DNA from: an uncultured Neomegalonema sp.
GTDB lineage: Bacteria > Pseudomonadota > Alphaproteobacteria > Rhodobacterales > Rhodobacteraceae
NCBI GenBank assembly: GCA_937911325.1
Contig: CALDSD010000045.1
Location: forward strand, 1-64,000
Length of the DNA: 64,000 nt
Reading direction: 5' to 3'
Made by a program: the position numbers and the translations under genes. Shown here one piece after another: positions 51,968-61,065 of the stretch. Every line of letters begins with the position of its first letter. Positions within the stretch are counted from its first letter, which is position 1. A model generated the notes under the pieces. That model saw nothing but the letters and a program-made list of their open reading frames with translations. It was not told where the DNA came from and did not search any database.

Positions 51968-53493
51968 CCCGGTTTCGGCGCGAAAGCGGCTGCGTACTCG
52001 GTGCGCAGAACCTGTTTTTGCACTTTCCCCATGGCGTTGCGCGGCAGCGCGTCGACAAAGAACACGCGTTTGGGCTGCTTGAACTTCGCCAGTTTGTCCG
52101 CAACGCCGCCGACGACGTCCGCCTCCGAGAGCTCGGCCGCGTGGGTCCGCGTCACGACTGCGGCGACGCCTTCGCCGAAGTCCGGATGCGGCAAACCGAT
52201 CACCGCCGATTCGCCAACGCCCTCCAACGCGTCGATCGCCGTTTCGATCTCCTTGGGATAGACGTTGAAACCGCCCGAGATGATCAGATCTTTGTCGCGG
52301 CCCACAATCGCCAGATAGCCGTCGCCATCGACCTGGCCGAGATCGCCGGTCACGAAGTAGCCGTCCTCACGCATCTCAGCGGCCGTTTTCTCGGGCATGC
52401 GCCAGTAGCCCTTGAAGACGTTCGGGCCTCTCACTTCGACAACCCCGGTCTCGCCGTGGGCGACGGCCGCGCCGGTTTCGCGGTCAACGACGCGGATCGC
52501 CACCCCTGGCAACGGAAACCCGACGGTCCCGGCTCGCCGCTCCGCATCATAGGGATTCGAGGTGATCATCCCCGTCTCGCTCATCCCGTAGCGTTCGAGG
52601 ATGCGATGACCCGTCCGTTCTTCAAAATCGGCATGCGTCTGCGCCAATAGTGGCGCGCTGCCCGAGATAAACAGGCGCATGTGCTGAACCAGCTCGCGGC
52701 TGAAGCGCGGATCACCCAGCAGTCGCGTGTAGAATGTCGGCACGCCCATCATCGTCGTCGCGCGCGACATCGCCTCGATCATGGCGTCCAGGTCGAACTT
52801 CGGCAGGAAGATCATCGACCCGCCGGCGCTGAGCGTCACATTGGTGGCGACGAACAAACCATGCGTATGAAAGATCGGCAGCCCGTGCAGCAGCACATCC
52901 GTATCGGTGAAGCGCCAGACGTCAGTCAACGCTTGCGCATTCGACAAGAGGTTCGCCTGCGACAGCATCGCCCCCTTGGAGCGGCCGGTCGTGCCAGACG
53001 TGTAGAGCACCGCCGCCAGGTCGTCCTCGCCACGCGCAACCGGATCGAAGACCTCCGGCTGCGTCGCCGCCGCATCGGTCAGCGCGCCGGACCCATCCGG
53101 GGCCAAAGTCGTGAGGGCCGCGCCGTAACGATCGGCGATGGCGGCGAGGTTCTCGCGCGCGCTCGGATCACAAACGACGAGCGCAGGCTCCGCGTCGCCG
53201 ATGAAGTAATCCAGTTCCGCAGCCGTGTACGCGGTGTTGAGCGGCAGGAAGACGCCGCCGGTCGCGACGCAGGCGAGGTAGAGGTACAACGCTTCCGGCG
53301 ACTTTTGCACTTGCACGGCGACGCGATCCCCGGGACCGACGCCGTTCTCCAGCAACACATGCGCGAGCTGGTGCGCACGCGCCATCGCCTGCGCATAGGT
53401 GACGCTTTCTCCCCCGGGAAGATGCAGGAAAACGCGCGCGTCTTCCCTCCGCGGCCGGATGAACGCGTCATAAAGCGGATTGGCGGTGCTCAT
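51964..53493 (-). CDS. matB: Malonyl-CoA synthetase
   Basis: 509 residues. AMP-forming ligase motifs: LYTSGTTGRSKGAMLSQ (P-loop), ILERYGMSETGMI, GYFVTGDLGQVDGDGYLAIVGRDKDLIISGGFNVYPKEIE and the C-terminal catalytic Lys in NAMGKVQKQVLR. PIFHTHGLFVATN and the overall length match MatB. ATP-dependent ligation of malonate to CoA in the cytosol. Its ATG overlaps the matA stop by 4 bases, so it is the last gene of the malonate operon. Confidence 0.92.
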   Translation of the reverse strand: MSTANPLYDAFIRPRREDARVFLHLPGGESVTYAQAMARAHQLAHVLLENGVGPGDRVAVQVQKSPEALYLYLACVATGGVFLPLNTAYTAAELDYFIGDAEPALVVCDPSARENLAAIADRYGAALTTLAPDGSGALTDAAATQPEVFDPVARGEDDLAAVLYTSGTTGRSKGAMLSQANLLSNAQALTDVWRFTDTDVLLHGLPIFHTHGLFVATNVTLSAGGSMIFLPKFDLDAMIEAMSRATTMMGVPTFYTRLLGDPRFSRELVQHMRLFISGSAPLLAQTHADFEERTGHRILERYGMSETGMITSNPYDAERRAGTVGFPLPGVAIRVVDRETGAAVAHGETGVVEVRGPNVFKGYWRMPEKTAAEMREDGYFVTGDLGQVDGDGYLAIVGRDKDLIISGGFNVYPKEIETAIDALEGVGESAVIGLPHPDFGEGVAAVVTRTHAAELSEADVVGGVADKLAKFKQPKRVFFVDALPRNAMGKVQKQVLRTEYAAAFAPKPG

Positions 53494-54866
53494 GTCTTCG
53501 CCTCCGGGTTCTGTCTCTCTGTGGTCTTGATTTTCAGCACGGAACGCTCGGGCGGGGGCAACAAGGCGCGCACGCTGCGCGAGCTGTGGACCATCCGGCT
53601 CTCGGCGTAATCCTCGTGATGCGCTTCCACCTGCTCGAGTTCATAGAGGTAGTTGACCATCACGCCGCAGGACTGTGCGAGGCCCTTCGCCGAGACGTCC
53701 GCCAGCCAGTTGATCCGGGCGAGCGAGGCGCCGTTGCCGAGGTGGAACCGCGCAACCGGGTCGAGCGGTTGCCCGTCCGGTCGCTTGGCCTCAAGGAAGT
53801 ATTCCGCCGCCAGTCCCTGGATCAGCGGTTTCGCTGTCTCGGCCGTCTCCGTCGAGCGCGGCCAATTGAGGTCAGCGGTCATCGCCAGCGCCTGACTGGC
53901 GGGTCCGTCCGGATCGGTTTTCGCCGCGCCGCGCAACCACCGGTTCAGCCCGGGAACCGGCGAGAGCGTGACAAAGGTCGTCAGCTTGGGCAGCGCCCGC
54001 GCGAGATCCTGAGCCACCTGTTTGATCAGAAACGCGCCAAAGGACACCCCCTTCAACCCGGCCTGACAATTCGAGATCGAATAGAAGACGGCGGTGGTCG
54101 CATCGCCCGGCGCGACGATGTCTCGGCTTGGCGTCAGAACATCCTGGATCGACGCAGCGGTCTCCAATGTCAGCGCGACTTCGACAAAGATCAGCGGCTC
54201 ATCCGGCATCGCTGGGTGGAAGAAAGCAAAGCACCGGCGATCCGCAGGCTGCAAACGACGTCGCAGCTCATCCCAACTGTCGATCTCGTGCACCGCCTCA
54301 TAGGCGATGATCTTCTCGAGGATGTGCGCCGAGGTGCTCCAGTCGATTGGCCGCAACACCAAGACCCCGCGGTTGAACCAGCTCTCGAGCAAGTGTTGAA
54401 AATCTGCGTCCACGCGGCGCAGGTCGTCCTTTTCCTTGAGCGCCGAGAGCAGCGCCGCGCGCATCCGCACGAGGGCTTCCGTGCCGCCCGGCGCAAAGTT
54501 CAACCGGCGCAAAAGCTGTTGTCGCCGCGGCTCGGCCGCTGTCACAAGCGTCGACAAGGCGTCCGGAGACGGGTTCTGGAGATACCGATCCGTCGCCTGG
54601 GCGACCGCTTCGGGGTCGACGTCAAGATCACGGGCGAGCATCTCGAAAAACGCCAGCCGAGCCTCGGCGTCAAACCCGTCGAACCGGCGCAGGATCTCTG
54701 CGGCCAGCGCAACGCCCGACGCTTCGCCCTTCGAGGACAAAAGCGTCATGCACAGCTCGTCGACGCTTCGCTCGTCGGCCTTCGCGCCGCCGCCCCAATC
54801 CACCAGGCGCGCTCCACGTTCGAGCAACGAGTAGAGCAGATCGTTCAATGTGCTCATTCGGTTCAT
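53490..54866 (-). CDS. matA: Malonyl-CoA decarboxylase
   Basis: 458 residues from ATG at 54866 (GAGG five bases upstream). MCD landmarks: helical N-terminal domain, FNRGVLVLRPIDWSTSAHILEKIIAYEAVHEI, FFHPAMPDEPLIFVEVALT, FYSISNCQAGLKGVSFGAFLIKQV, TLSPVPGLNRWL, and FHLGNGASLARINWLAD with the catalytic His. Converts malonyl-CoA to acetyl-CoA and CO2. It sits 15 bp after matM and overlaps matB by 4 bases. A small hairpin overlaps the matM stop upstream. Confidence 0.93.
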   Translation of the reverse strand: MNRMSTLNDLLYSLLERGARLVDWGGGAKADERSVDELCMTLLSSKGEASGVALAAEILRRFDGFDAEARLAFFEMLARDLDVDPEAVAQATDRYLQNPSPDALSTLVTAAEPRRQQLLRRLNFAPGGTEALVRMRAALLSALKEKDDLRRVDADFQHLLESWFNRGVLVLRPIDWSTSAHILEKIIAYEAVHEIDSWDELRRRLQPADRRCFAFFHPAMPDEPLIFVEVALTLETAASIQDVLTPSRDIVAPGDATTAVFYSISNCQAGLKGVSFGAFLIKQVAQDLARALPKLTTFVTLSPVPGLNRWLRGAAKTDPDGPASQALAMTADLNWPRSTETAETAKPLIQGLAAEYFLEAKRPDGQPLDPVARFHLGNGASLARINWLADVSAKGLAQSCGVMVNYLYELEQVEAHHEDYAESRMVHSSRSVRALLPPPERSVLKIKTTERQNPEAKT

Positions 54867-54875
54867 GAAGCCTCG

Positions 54876-54893
54876 CCGCGGCTAAAGCCGCGG
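54876..54893 (-). terminator. Hairpin between matM and matA
   Basis: CCGCGGC-TAAA-GCCGCGG, perfect 7-bp stem overlapping the matM stop codon. No T-run; probably a transcript-stability or partial-attenuation hairpin. Confidence 0.4.
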
Positions 54894-56198
54894 TCCCATC
54901 AGTGTGTCCGGCAGCCAGGTGGCGATCTCGGGGAAAATGCACAAGATGATGATCGCGAGAACCATGCACCCCACGAACGGCAACGAGCCCTTGAGGATCG
55001 TCTTCAGCGGGATGTCCGGCGCGATGCCGTTGATCACGTAGAGATTGAGGCCAACCGGCGGAGATATCAGCCCGATCTCCATATTGATCGTCAGGATCAC
55101 GGCAAACCAGATCGGGTCAAAGCCGGCCCCTGTAATGATCGGCAACAGGATCGGCGCGGTCATCAGGATCACGGCGACAGGCGGCAGGAAGAAGCCTGCG
55201 ACCAGCAGGAAAATGTTGACCGCGAACATCAGCACCCAGCGGTTCACGTCGAGCGTTCCGATCCACTCGGCGATCGCCTGCGTGATAAAGAGCGAGGACA
55301 GCATGTAGGAGAAAACGCCCGCCGCGCCGATGATGAACATGATCATCACGCTCTCGCGCGTGCTGTCGCGCATCACCACCCAGATCGCGTCAAAGGTCCA
55401 GAGCTTGTAGATGATCACGGCCACCAGCAGGCACATCAACGCTCCGACCGCGGCGGTTTCAGAAGGGGTCGCGACCCCTCCGTAGAGCGCATAGAGCACG
55501 CCCAGGATGATCGCAATGAAGGGCAGAACCCGAGGCAGGATCTCGAACTTCTCACGCCAGGTGAAGCTGCGTCTGCTCAAGGCGTCTTCGGAGCCGTTCC
55601 GCCACGTGTCATAGATCGACCAGGCCATGAACAGGCCCACGAGGAGCAAGCCCGGAAAGACGCCCGCGAGAAACAGACGGCCGATCGATGTCTCGGTCGC
55701 GATCCCGTAGACGATCATGGTCACCGAGGGCGGGATCAGAATGCCAAGCGTGCCGCCCGCGGCGATCGACCCCGCGGCGACGCCGTCCGGGTAGCCGCGC
55801 TTGCGCATCTCCGGAATGCCCATCTTGCCGATCGCCGCGCAGGTCGCCGGCGAAGAGCCGCTCATCGCAGCGAACAAGGCGCAGGCCCCGAGGTTCGAGA
55901 TCACCAGTCCGCCCGGTACGCGGGTCAGCCATCGGTCGAGCGCTTCATAGAGATCAGCCCCCGCCCTGGTCGAGGCGATCGCCGCTCCCATAATGATGAA
56001 CATGGGGATCGACAGAAGAGCAAAGTTGTTGAGCTTTGCGAAGAAGATTTCCGGCAAAAGCTCGAGAGAGCGCATCCCATCGAACACCAACAGGAAACCC
56101 GCCGAGACGATCAGCAGGCCCGTGGCCACCGAGACGCCCGAGAAAAGAACCAGGACGGTGATGACGGCGACAATCGCGCCGAGAAGCAGCGGCTCCAT
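54882..56198 (-). CDS. matM: TRAP transporter large permease (DctM family), malonate-associated
   Basis: 438 residues, the usual size, with about 12 membrane helices. DctM motifs: LLSIPMFIIMGAAIASTRAGADLYEALDRWLTRVPGGL, ALFAAMSGSSPATCAAIG, and AAGGTLGILIPPSVTMIVYG. Sodium-dependent uptake of a carboxylate with MatQ and MatP. Overlaps matQ by one base. Malonate is inferred from the matA/matB context. Confidence 0.9.
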   Translation of the reverse strand: MEPLLLGAIVAVITVLVLFSGVSVATGLLIVSAGFLLVFDGMRSLELLPEIFFAKLNNFALLSIPMFIIMGAAIASTRAGADLYEALDRWLTRVPGGLVISNLGACALFAAMSGSSPATCAAIGKMGIPEMRKRGYPDGVAAGSIAAGGTLGILIPPSVTMIVYGIATETSIGRLFLAGVFPGLLLVGLFMAWSIYDTWRNGSEDALSRRSFTWREKFEILPRVLPFIAIILGVLYALYGGVATPSETAAVGALMCLLVAVIIYKLWTFDAIWVVMRDSTRESVMIMFIIGAAGVFSYMLSSLFITQAIAEWIGTLDVNRWVLMFAVNIFLLVAGFFLPPVAVILMTAPILLPIITGAGFDPIWFAVILTINMEIGLISPPVGLNLYVINGIAPDIPLKTILKGSLPFVGCMVLAIIILCIFPEIATWLPDTLMGPRL

Positions 56199-56764
56199 TA
56201 CAGCGCCCCCCCGTCCAGTTCTTCGTCAAGATCGAACGGCGACCGCTCGTTCAGGAGCACGGCGACGAAATCCGCGCCGAGCTGAAGCAGGTAGAGACCA
56301 AATCCGATCGGAAGCGCGAGGTAGGGAACCCAGAGTTTCGCGCCCCAGACCGTGTCCGACGTCCAACCGCGCGTCCAGGCGATGTGCCAAAGATCGTAGC
56401 CGTACCAGAGCATGACCGCGACGACGGCCATCGACAGTCCGAATGTCAGGAACGCGAGGCCAAAGCGCAGCGGTCGCGGCAGCATTCGGGGCAGGAGGTC
56501 CACATTCACGTGGCCGCGCTGCTTTTGGACATAAGGCAAGCCGATCATCGTCGCGCCGATCATCAGGTAGATCACGACCTCGGTCTGCCAGACGGTCGAA
56601 CCATTCAGGACAAAGCGGATCCAGATCATCTGACAGGTGATCGCAACGGCGCTGACGATCATGAAGGCGGCGGCGGCGCCGCAGATCGTCGAAAGGAAGC
56701 CTATGAATCGCAGGACCGTGTAGCGCGAAGCAGGCGGCGCAAAGGCCGATTGGGGAGCCGACAT
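56198..56764 (-). CDS. matQ: TRAP transporter small permease (DctQ family), malonate-associated
   Basis: 188 residues with four membrane helices and the DctQ stretch YVQKQRGHVNVDLLPRMLP. Partner of the large permease, with which it overlaps by one base. The charged C-terminus (SPFDLDEELDGG) faces the cytosol. Separated from matP by an 87-bp gap holding a hairpin. Confidence 0.88.
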   Translation of the reverse strand: MSAPQSAFAPPASRYTVLRFIGFLSTICGAAAAFMIVSAVAITCQMIWIRFVLNGSTVWQTEVVIYLMIGATMIGLPYVQKQRGHVNVDLLPRMLPRPLRFGLAFLTFGLSMAVVAVMLWYGYDLWHIAWTRGWTSDTVWGAKLWVPYLALPIGFGLYLLQLGADFVAVLLNERSPFDLDEELDGGAL

Positions 56765-56813
56765 CGTCCCTCTCCGAAAAACATGTCTGAAGGGTAAAGC
56801 GCCAAAAGAATGA

Positions 56814-56832
56814 GGGAGCGCATGACGCTCCC
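56814..56832 (-). terminator. Attenuator hairpin between matP and matQ
   Basis: On the minus strand, GGGAGCG-TCATG-CGCTCCC (7-bp stem, 5-base loop) followed by TCATTCTTTT. This placement, after the binding-protein gene and before the permeases, is typical for keeping binding protein more abundant than permease. Confidence 0.55.
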
Positions 56833-56851
56833 CCTATTTTCGTGAGGCCGG

Positions 56852-57838
56852 TCAGTCGACGGCCAAGGCCATGTCCAAAAGATCCTGCCCACCGTCCACG
56901 GTTTCAACGAAGGACTTGTAGGAGGTCTCCTTTGCGATGCCGCGCCATGCCTCGAACTCTTCGATGGTCATGTTTTTGATCTCGACGCCATTCGCCTTGT
57001 AGACTTCAACGGCGTTCGCATCCTGCTTCTTGGCTTCGGCGAGATAGAACGCTTCGGCCTTCTTGGCGCCGGCCATGATCGCGTCCTGCTGCGCCTGGGT
57101 CAGACCGTCGAAGGTCGATTTGTTCATCAGCAGCGGCTGATACATGAACCACAAAGCGACGTCGCCCGCAGGCGTGTAGCACGCCACCTGCTCGTAGATC
57201 CGGTATGATACGAAGCTCGATGACGAGGTGTTCGCCGCATCAAGAACACCGGTCTGGATCGCGTTGTAGATCTCTGAGGAGGCCATAGAGGCGATCGCCG
57301 CGCCCGCGCCCACGAGCATCTGCTCGAACGACTTGCCCGCCGCGCGCATCTGCAGGCCCTTAACGTCGTCGGGCGAGGTGATGCACTTGTCCTTGCCGAC
57401 GAAACCGCCGGCGAGATAGCCGTGCACGAGAACCATCACGTCGTCCTCGGCCATGATCTCTTCGATCCGCTCCATGAACGGCGATTCGTTCAGACGGGCG
57501 GCGTGGTCATGGTTCTTCACCAGACCCGGCATCAGCGTCAGGTTGTACTCCGGGCGCTGACCGCCTGCGTAGGCGAGCGGCAGAACCACCATGTCGACCT
57601 GACCACGGCTCAGCGGATTGTACTGTTCGCGCGGTTTGAACAACGACTTCGACGGGAAAATCTTGATTTCGAGATCAACACCCGCCGCCGCGACCTCGTC
57701 GGCGACGATCTGCGCCACCTGATGCCGTACGTCTTTGGTCGACCACTGATGGCTCAGGCGCAATTCATCTGCGTGAGCGCCGTGCGCAAAAAGGGCGGCG
57801 ATCGCCGCTGCGGAAGCGGTCAATGCAAACTTCTTCAT
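56852..57838 (-). CDS. matP: TRAP transporter substrate-binding protein (DctP family), malonate-associated
   Basis: 328 residues from ATG at 57838. Signal peptide MKKFALTASAAAIAALFAHGAHA. Mature DctP features: LRLSHQWSTKDVRHQVAQIVADEV, a KIFPSKSLFKPREQYNPLSRGQVDMVVL strand-helix set, PDDVKGLQMRAAGKSFEQML with the conserved carboxylate-binding Arg, and AIQTGVLDAANTSSSSF. Periplasmic capture of malonate (inferred). First gene of the matPQMAB operon, divergent from matR. Confidence 0.9.
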   Translation of the reverse strand: MKKFALTASAAAIAALFAHGAHADELRLSHQWSTKDVRHQVAQIVADEVAAAGVDLEIKIFPSKSLFKPREQYNPLSRGQVDMVVLPLAYAGGQRPEYNLTLMPGLVKNHDHAARLNESPFMERIEEIMAEDDVMVLVHGYLAGGFVGKDKCITSPDDVKGLQMRAAGKSFEQMLVGAGAAIASMASSEIYNAIQTGVLDAANTSSSSFVSYRIYEQVACYTPAGDVALWFMYQPLLMNKSTFDGLTQAQQDAIMAGAKKAEAFYLAEAKKQDANAVEVYKANGVEIKNMTIEEFEAWRGIAKETSYKSFVETVDGGQDLLDMALAVD

Positions 57839-57951
57839 ATCTTCCTCCCGTGCTTTTGGCGGCCGTGGCCACGAAGCACATCTCTTTTGTCCCAGCCGGA
57901 ACAACACTCCGACAGCGCAACCTTAGTGGCCCTGAACGCAAGGTCAACTAA

Positions 57952-57963
57952 ATTGTATACAAT
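57952..57963. promoter_or_regulatory. MatR-type operator palindrome
   Basis: ATTGTATACAAT is a perfect 12-bp palindrome in the 181-bp divergent gap between matP and matR. The TTGTATACAA core fits the FCD-type GntR site known for malonate regulators. The rest of the gap shows no gene. Confidence 0.75.
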
Positions 57964-58019
57964 CTTTTCGGGGTTGTGTTTTGATACCTAATTCGTGTAT
58001 TCGCAAGGCGGAGGCTCGC

Positions 58020-58688
58020 ATGACACGCAAAACCGCCACCGTTCTGCGCGACGCGCTCGAACACGAGATCGTCGAGGGCAGGCTCAGACCCGGAGAGCAT
58101 CTGGACGAGATGTCTCTCGCGGCCCGGTTCGATGTGTCCAGAACACCGATCCGTGAGGCGCTGCTTGGCCTAGAGAGCTCTGGACTGGTCGAGATCCGCC
58201 CCCGCAGAGGAGCGTTTGTCCGGCGCGTCAGCGCGCGCGAACTGGTCGAAATGTTCGAAACGATGGCCGAGCTGGAGGCGGCGTGCTGCCGATTTGCCTG
58301 CCAGAGAATGACAGACGCCCAGGAAGACGTCCTGATGCGCCGCCTTCAGCGGTGCGAAGAGGCGGCGGCCTCGGGCGACGTAGAGCGCTACTACGCCGAG
58401 AACGAGCTCTTTCACACCGCGATCTACGCGGCCTCGGGCAATAGCTTTCTGGAAGCGCAGTCACGGATGCTGCAGAGCCGCCTCAAGCCGTTTCGGCGGC
58501 ATCAGCTGCACGCTCGGGGGCGGATGACGCAGTCACAGACCGAGCACCGCGACATCGTCGCCTCGATACGCGCAGGAGAGCAGCAACGCGTCGTAGACGT
58601 CATCCGCGCGCATATTGTCGTACAGGGCGAGAAATTCACGTCCCTCATCGCCTCGTTGGAGGCCGAAGAACGCGCCAAGGCGTCTTAG
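58020..58688 (+). CDS. matR: GntR family (FCD subfamily) regulator of malonate genes
   Basis: 222 residues from ATG at 58020 (GGAGG upstream). N-terminal winged helix: LRDALEHEIVEGRLRPGEHLDEMSLAARFDVSRTPIREALLGLESSGLVEIRPRRGAFVRRV (recognition helix VSRTPIREAL). The C-terminal FCD domain has the metal/ligand-type pattern ELEAACCRFAC, NELFHTAIYAASGN and QTEHRDIVASI with His residues. Divergent from matP with a palindromic operator between, so it very likely controls the mat operon in response to malonate or malonyl-CoA. Confidence 0.88.
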   Translation: MTRKTATVLRDALEHEIVEGRLRPGEHLDEMSLAARFDVSRTPIREALLGLESSGLVEIRPRRGAFVRRVSARELVEMFETMAELEAACCRFACQRMTDAQEDVLMRRLQRCEEAAASGDVERYYAENELFHTAIYAASGNSFLEAQSRMLQSRLKPFRRHQLHARGRMTQSQTEHRDIVASIRAGEQQRVVDVIRAHIVVQGEKFTSLIASLEAEERAKAS

Positions 58689-58732
58689 GGAAGGCCGGGC
58701 TCCGCTCGCACGCTTTTCTTGCTCACCTCAAA

Positions 58733-58761
58733 GCCCAGCCAGCGCCGATCACCGGCTGGGC
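58733..58761. terminator. Terminator-like hairpin between matR and pirin
   Basis: GCCCAGCC (58733-58740) pairs with GGCTGGGC (58754-58761) over a 13-base loop, in the gap between two convergent genes. No T-tract on either side; likely bidirectional. Confidence 0.45.
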
Positions 58762-58801
58762 CTAGTGCGCGCCGCGAGCAATGCGGCGTCCTGCGAAGCC
58801 C

Positions 58802-59740
58802 TTACTTGTCGGGCAGCGGAATGTGCTCCGCGTCGTCATCCGGCGGCAAGTGGAAGCGGCCGTTCTGCCAATCGCCTTCGCGCCAGGCCTCTTTCGCCGC
58901 CTCGATCTTCTCCTGACTCGACGCCACGAAGTTCCACCAGATATAGCGAGGTCCATTCAAGGTCTCGCCGCCCAAGAGCATGAGCCGCGATGACTGAGTG
59001 GCGGTGACGGTGATCTCGTCGCCCGGACGGAAGACCATCATTTGACCGGCCGCATAGGACACGCCGGCGATCTCGACTTCCCCAGCCACGACATAGATGC
59101 CGCGATCCTCATGGTCGTTCGTCAGCGGGATCTTGGCCCCCGCCTCCAGCACAGCGTCGGCGTAGAACATCTCTGAGAACGTCTTCACCGGCGCTTTCTC
59201 GCCGTAGAGGTTCCCGAGGATCAGCCGGACCTGCTTGCCCTCCCCTTCAAGGAACGGGAGCGCGTCCTTGGCCTGATGCTCGAAACCGGGATCCGTCTCC
59301 TCGGCGTCTTCAGGCAACGCCACCCATGTCTGGATCCCGTAAAGCGGGTTGCGCTCGGCCTTGCGCCGTTCCGCCGACGTCCGTTCGGAATGGGTGATGC
59401 CCTTGCCCGCAATCATCCAGTTCACGGCGCCGGGCTCGATCTCCAGGTTGGAGCCGAGGCTGTCGCGGTGCCGAATGGCGCCGTCGTAAAGGTAAGTGAC
59501 CGTCGCCAGCCCGATGTGAGGATGCGGGCGCACGTCGATGCCCTGATCGGTCAGGAACTCCGCAGGGCCCATCTGATCAAAGAAGATGAACGGGCCGACC
59601 ATCTGGCGCTTGGGCGCGGGCAAAGCGCGACGCACCTCGAACCCGCCGAGATCGCGGGCGCGTGGAACGATGACAGTCTCGATGGCGTCGACCTCATCTC
59701 CGGTCGGGCAATGCGGGTCGAGAGCGGGATTCCAGCTCAT
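58802..59740 (-). CDS. Pirin family protein
   Basis: 312 residues. Bicupin with the N-terminal metal site: RPHPHIGLATVTYLYDG (His-x-His) and ITHSERTSAE (His and Glu); the second cupin follows (HEDRGIYVVAGEVEIAG). The C-terminus carries the pirin phrase IWWNFVASSQEKIEAAKEAWREG. Pirins bind Fe/Mn and include quercetinase-type dioxygenases; physiological role here unknown. Confidence 0.88.
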   Translation of the reverse strand: MSWNPALDPHCPTGDEVDAIETVIVPRARDLGGFEVRRALPAPKRQMVGPFIFFDQMGPAEFLTDQGIDVRPHPHIGLATVTYLYDGAIRHRDSLGSNLEIEPGAVNWMIAGKGITHSERTSAERRKAERNPLYGIQTWVALPEDAEETDPGFEHQAKDALPFLEGEGKQVRLILGNLYGEKAPVKTFSEMFYADAVLEAGAKIPLTNDHEDRGIYVVAGEVEIAGVSYAAGQMMVFRPGDEITVTATQSSRLMLLGGETLNGPRYIWWNFVASSQEKIEAAKEAWREGDWQNGRFHLPPDDDAEHIPLPDK

Positions 59741-59901
59741 TGAGAGGCTCCTGTAAGGACTTTTCTAATTGGAAACATTAGAGCCGCCGGGCACTAGTTA
59801 AAGTCGTAAGAGGGAAACAGTCTGGCGCCATACTGGCGCTTCTGGCGCAACCAGCTGGCTGCGGATGGGTTGGCCGCGCAGTGGGGAGATCGCGTGTACG
59901 C

Positions 59902-60497
59902 ATGAGACAGCTGTTCTGGATAATCACCCTGCTGTTGAGCGCCTCGTTTTCAAAGGCTCACGCATCCACCGAAGCCGCAGATGGCGGTTTCCTCGCCGGG
60001 GGTTGGCACCCGGTTCTGGGCTTTGATCACTTGCTCGCCATGGTGGCTGTCGGCCTCTTGTCGGTTCAGATGGGGGGGCGCGCGATCTGGAACGTGCCGA
60101 CGGCCTTTGTGCTCGTTATGGCGCTGGGCGGCGCGATCGGCCTGCAAGGAACGGCCCTTCCGCATGTCGAAGGCGTCATCGCTCTGTCGGTTTTTGCGCT
60201 CGGCTTCGTCATTGCTCTCAGCGCCCGCGGCCGCAGACCTTTTTGGGGATGGCCTTCGTCGGTTTCTTCGCTCTGTTTCACGGTCACGCCCATGGCGCTG
60301 AAATCCCGCGCCTTGCGGAACCCGCCGCCTATGTCGGGGGGTTCATGCTTGCGACGGCGGCGCTGCACATCATGGGTGTTCTGATCGGCGAACTTTGCCG
60401 CATGTTTCCAAACCCGGCTGCGACACGAGCCTTGCTTGGCGCGGGCGTCGCCGGCGTCGGCGCGCATATGCTGCTTTTGAGTTACGGGATCGTCTAG
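59902..60497 (+). pseudogene. HupE/UreJ family protein, frameshifted
   Basis: Two reading frames together give one HupE/UreJ protein. Frame 1 (59902 to ~60246) has the signal peptide, GGWHPVLGFDHLLAMVAVGLLSVQMGGRAIW and LGFVIALSARGRRPFW. The continuation lies in the next frame: GMAFVGFFALFHGHAHGAEIP and AAYVGGFMLATAALHIMGVL. They join if one G is restored in the GGGG run at 60245-60248 (after five Ts at 60240-60244). A loss of function, an assembly error, or less likely programmed slippage. The family is thought to move nickel or similar metals. Confidence 0.75.
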
Positions 60498-60506
60498 CCG
60501 TGCGAT

Positions 60507-61031
60507 TCAGAACGTCGCGTCGTCGGGCGGTCCGAAGGTGTTTTGAGCGGGCGCCGGCGCGTCCTGTCCGGGCAGGTTGCGTTGGGGCAGGCTGAGTTCC
60601 GGCAACGCGCCCAATCGCACCATGATCTCTGGCGATCCGACCGGTCCGAAAAACAGCGTCAGCCGGAACACGCCCGAAGCCACCTCCGCCTCGGACACGC
60701 CACGCACGAGAATGCGACCCTCGGGCGGCGTCAATCGGCGCGTCTCGCCGGCGTCGAGCGCGAAGAAGCGCGCCTCCCGCTAGAAGGAGAGACCCCAGAA
60801 GCGGACCGATGTCAGAACCCTGGCGGCCTCTCCGACTGCCGCCCGCACGCCGCGCCGCGCCGCCCGCCCGCCGGGCGCATTGATCAGGCTGATCGACACG
60901 GTGACGTCGCCGCTCGCCTCGTCGCGTTCAGCGCCCATAAAGCCGACGATCAGCCCACCCTCGTCGGCCGGGTGCGCCTGCGCACAGCAGGGAAAAAGGA
61001 GCAAGAGCAAGGCGATGCGGAGCGCAATCAT
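60507..61031 (-). pseudogene. Exported protein interrupted by in-frame TAG, PCu(A)C-like fold
   Basis: A single frame on the minus strand runs from the ATG at 61031 to a stop near 60507, broken by TAG at 60780-60782. Before it: a signal peptide (IALRIALLLLLFPCCAQAHPADEGG) and beta-rich sequence; after it, in the same frame, REARFFALDAGETRRLTPPEGRILVRGV...GVFRLTLFFGPVG, which has the layout of PCu(A)C-like domains but lacks the Met/His copper motif. About 174 residues if read through. It lies 9 bp from the frameshifted hupE, so two damaged genes sit tail to tail. Confidence 0.6.
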
Positions 61032-61065
61032 ATCGCTCTCATAACACGTCCGAGATTGGTAGGCG

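Noticed and set aside
53586-56285. An 899-codon open frame on the plus strand opposite the malonate genes
   Set aside because: It is antisense to matA, matM and matB-region genes with firm motifs; the product is Arg/Asp/His-rich low-complexity sequence typical of the reverse strand in GC-rich coding DNA.
59820-59870. Short spaced copies of ctggcgc upstream of the HupE gene as operator repeats
   Set aside because: Only seven bases, irregular spacing, and a motif common in this GC-rich DNA.
60238-60248. Programmed -1 frameshift in the HupE gene
   Set aside because: The T5-G4 run is slippery, but zero-frame codons (CCT TTT TGG GGA) do not make a good X-XXY-YYZ heptamer and no downstream pseudoknot is evident; a one-base loss or sequencing error is simpler.
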